Source of the DNA: Sphingomonas sanxanigenens DSM 19645 = NX02
GTDB lineage: Bacteria; Pseudomonadota; Alphaproteobacteria; Sphingomonadales; Sphingomonadaceae
DNA length: 64,000 bases
Reading direction: 5' to 3'
Assembly (NCBI RefSeq): GCF_000512205.2
Contig: NZ_CP006644.1
Span: 2,722,520 to 2,786,519 of the forward strand
Position 1 is the first letter of the stretch, and each line of letters opens with the position of its first letter. The notes beneath the pieces were generated by a model. That model saw only the letters and a list, made by a program, of their open reading frames with translations, had not been told where the DNA came from and searched no databases. The translations under genes and the position numbers were made by a program. Below are positions 62,634-64,000 of the stretch, one piece after another.

Positions 62634-62731
62634 ATTTTCCTCGATGAACTGGCTTGAGTTACGAATATATACTCTTGGCGGGTTGCTGGAAGACGGCACA
62701 GATTTCAAACTCAGGCACAAGGATGATACCC

Positions 62732-63136
62732 ATGGATCACACCATCCACGGCCGCCCTTACGAACAAACGGAAGACGGCCCGCGCTTCCGTCCCTGCGCG
62801 CCGCATGGCGTGCTCGCACGCCTCGGGGACAAATGGACGATCCTCGTCTTGTCGCATCTTGCCGTCGCCAGCGGGCACCGGCTCCGCTTCTCCGAGCTCA
62901 AGCATGGCATCGAGGGCATCACGCAGCGCATGCTGACGCTGACGCTCCGCAATCTGGAACGCGACGGGCTTCTCAATCGCCACTATTTTCCTGAAGTGCC
63001 GCCGCGCGTCGAATATGAGCTGACCGACATGGGCGCGAGCATGCTGCCCGCCCTGGAAGGCTTCACGTCGTGGATCAGGGAAAACTGGCCGCGCATGGAG
63101 GCCTGTCGGCAGACCTTCGACAAAGCCCGAGAATAG
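62732..63136 (+). CDS. HxlR-family transcriptional regulator
   Basis: 134 residues from ATG 62732, which follows AAGGA at 62718-62722. Winged-helix core with LARLGDKWTILVLSHL, RFSELKHGIEGITQRMLTLTLRNLERDGLL and PRVEYELTDMGASM. A cysteine (RPCAPHG) sits near the N terminus in the position used for thiol sensing by several HxlR proteins. It is probably a redox- or electrophile-responsive regulator of the divergent NmrA-like gene. ATG 62723 is an alternative start three codons earlier. Confidence 0.9.
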   Translation: MDHTIHGRPYEQTEDGPRFRPCAPHGVLARLGDKWTILVLSHLAVASGHRLRFSELKHGIEGITQRMLTLTLRNLERDGLLNRHYFPEVPPRVEYELTDMGASMLPALEGFTSWIRENWPRMEACRQTFDKARE

Positions 63137-63365
63137 TCGCGATCCAGCCCGTCATCGCCGTGATGCCTGCACGGCAGCTTCGGCGGCATCGTACGGCCGC
63201 GTAACTGCAACTGCCGGAAAACAGCATCGTCGCTAAACGGCGACAACTGGCGGAGAGGGTGTCCGCCTAAACTCGCCCACATGATCTTGAAAACAAAACA
63301 TTTTTTGTCTCCTTGCAGGCCTGTTCCACCATAGCTTCTGCCATGATCGACTCGGCAGAAATGCT

Positions 63366-64000
63366 TCAATCTTCGAAGCATTTTCGAAGAGAACGAATCG
63401 AAAACATGGCTTCGTTCGTCACTGGAACCGGATCCCAGCCCCCACCCAGCGCCCGGAACGATGCGACCGCCCCGCGGCTCGCCGCGGCGCGCGCCTGGAT
63501 CGCGCCGTCCCGGGTCTCGAGCAGACGGCGGTCCGCATCGATTACTTCGATCAGACTGGCGACCCCGGCCTTATAAGCCGCAAACGAAGCGCTGCGTGCG
63601 CGCGTGAGCGATGTCTCACCCTGGGCCAGAGTAGCGGCGCGTGCCTCCTGCTGCACCAGAATAGAGAACGCATCTTCGACATCCTGTGATGCGCCCAGCA
63701 CGGTCAGGCGGTAGGCAGCCAGTGCCTCGGTATTGCGGCCTTTGGCAGCCTTGATCTCGGCATCGACGCGGCCAAAGTCGAACAGACGCCAGCGCAAGCC
63801 CAACGCGCCGTTGGCTTGCGTCGCGTTGCCGGTGAACAGACCGCCTGCCGCCGTCGTCGCCGTGCCAAGCAGGCCACCGAGAGAGATCTTTGGATAAAAT
63901 TCGGAGACAGCGACCCCGATCCGCGCGTTCGAAGCTGCGAGCGTCCGTTCCGCCGCGATGACATCGGGTCGGCGGCGCAAAAGCGCTGCCGGCCCGCCCG
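63366..64000 (-). CDS. TolC/NodT-family outer membrane factor, C-terminal part
   Basis: Partial: the gene runs off the right edge. About 211 codons are visible. RRRPDVIAAERTLAASNARIGVA is the conserved OEP motif, followed by EFYPKISLGG, LRWRLFDFGRVDAEI and a second helical repeat with SFAAYKAGVASLIEVIDADRRLL. This is the outer membrane channel of an RND or MFS efflux pump. Inner-membrane and adaptor genes would be upstream, outside the window. A 9-pair hairpin (63359-63383) spans the stop codon. Confidence 0.9.
   Translation of the reverse strand, partial: GGPAALLRRRPDVIAAERTLAASNARIGVAVSEFYPKISLGGLLGTATTAAGGLFTGNATQANGALGLRWRLFDFGRVDAEIKAAKGRNTEALAAYRLTVLGASQDVEDAFSILVQQEARAATLAQGETSLTRARSASFAAYKAGVASLIEVIDADRRLLETRDGAIQARAAASRGAVASFRALGGGWDPVPVTNEAMFSIRSLRKCFED

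Noticed and set aside
63359-63383. Hairpin at the 3' end of the outer membrane factor as a terminator
   Set aside because: Nine-pair stem spans the stop codon and has no T run on the minus strand.

Overview
The window is high-GC DNA with dense, short-spaced genes and many ATGA-type overlaps. Gene content points to an alphaproteobacterium of the Sphingomonas type: a UPF0262 protein, the cobA-DUF2849-cysI-DUF934-cysH sulfur block, families normally linked to exosortase A loci, a YadA-like adhesin and an arrangement of single-copy housekeeping genes. Nothing indicates a phage, plasmid or insertion sequence. Placement rests on gene families only; no alignment was run. No stretch longer than about 300 bases lacks a gene.

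Layout. 1-1.0 kb: four tandem PspB-like membrane/coiled-coil proteins, the first cut by the window edge. 1.0-1.9 kb: SufE and a lipoprotein cytochrome c. 2.0-8.9 kb (minus): Kup potassium transporter downstream of a cytochrome c maturation operon ccmC-D-E-F-G-H-I without ccmA or ccmB. 9.2-11.9 kb: soluble transhydrogenase, a 30-bp tandem repeat, a D-Ala-D-Ala dipeptidase and tRNA-His. 11.9-17.1 kb: acyl-CoA ligase, PLP decarboxylase, a catalytically degenerate asparagine-synthetase homologue and a divergent acyl carrier protein, a set resembling part of an exosortase A locus but with no exosortase in view. 17.2-25.7 kb: thioredoxin reductase, EF-hand protein, an intradiol-dioxygenase-like lipoprotein with Thr-Pro linkers, glutathione reductase, Pgi, then lepB-rnc-era. 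25.7-36.4 kb: CobB deacylase, Zwf, a prepilin-type peptidase, thiolase, SH3 protein, hydroxyacid dehydrogenase, amidotransferase, a nitronate-monooxygenase-like flavoprotein and a hydrolase. 36.4-38.1 kb: YadA-like adhesin with 252-bp internal repeats.

38.4-42.3 kb is a compact assimilatory sulfur operon (sirohaem methyltransferase, DUF2849, sulfite reductase, DUF934, CysH). 42.5-46.6 kb is a four-gene exported/membrane module: two genes that seem to carry complementary halves of DUF4331, a TPR protein and a HupE/UreJ-type membrane protein. This is the best candidate here for an undescribed system. 46.7-53.2 kb holds DnaB, UPF0262, a GH25 lysozyme, cytidine deaminase, flavodoxin-like protein, nitroreductase, a GntR/YtrA regulator, a metallophosphoesterase and an esterase. 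53.2-58.7 kb: a beta-propeller/amidohydrolase fusion, AhcY with a strong terminator and a palindromic upstream operator, and AlgH. 58.8-64.0 kb: peroxiredoxin, an AraC regulator coupled to a reductase, a divergent NmrA/HxlR pair, and the end of a TolC-type outer membrane factor.

Shared themes are redox and thiol homeostasis (SthA, TrxB, Gor, Zwf, peroxiredoxin, CcmG), sulfur and methyl metabolism (CysI, CysH, AhcY), and the envelope (PspB-like proteins, LepB, YadA, DUF4331 module). Clear hairpins separate many convergent pairs.
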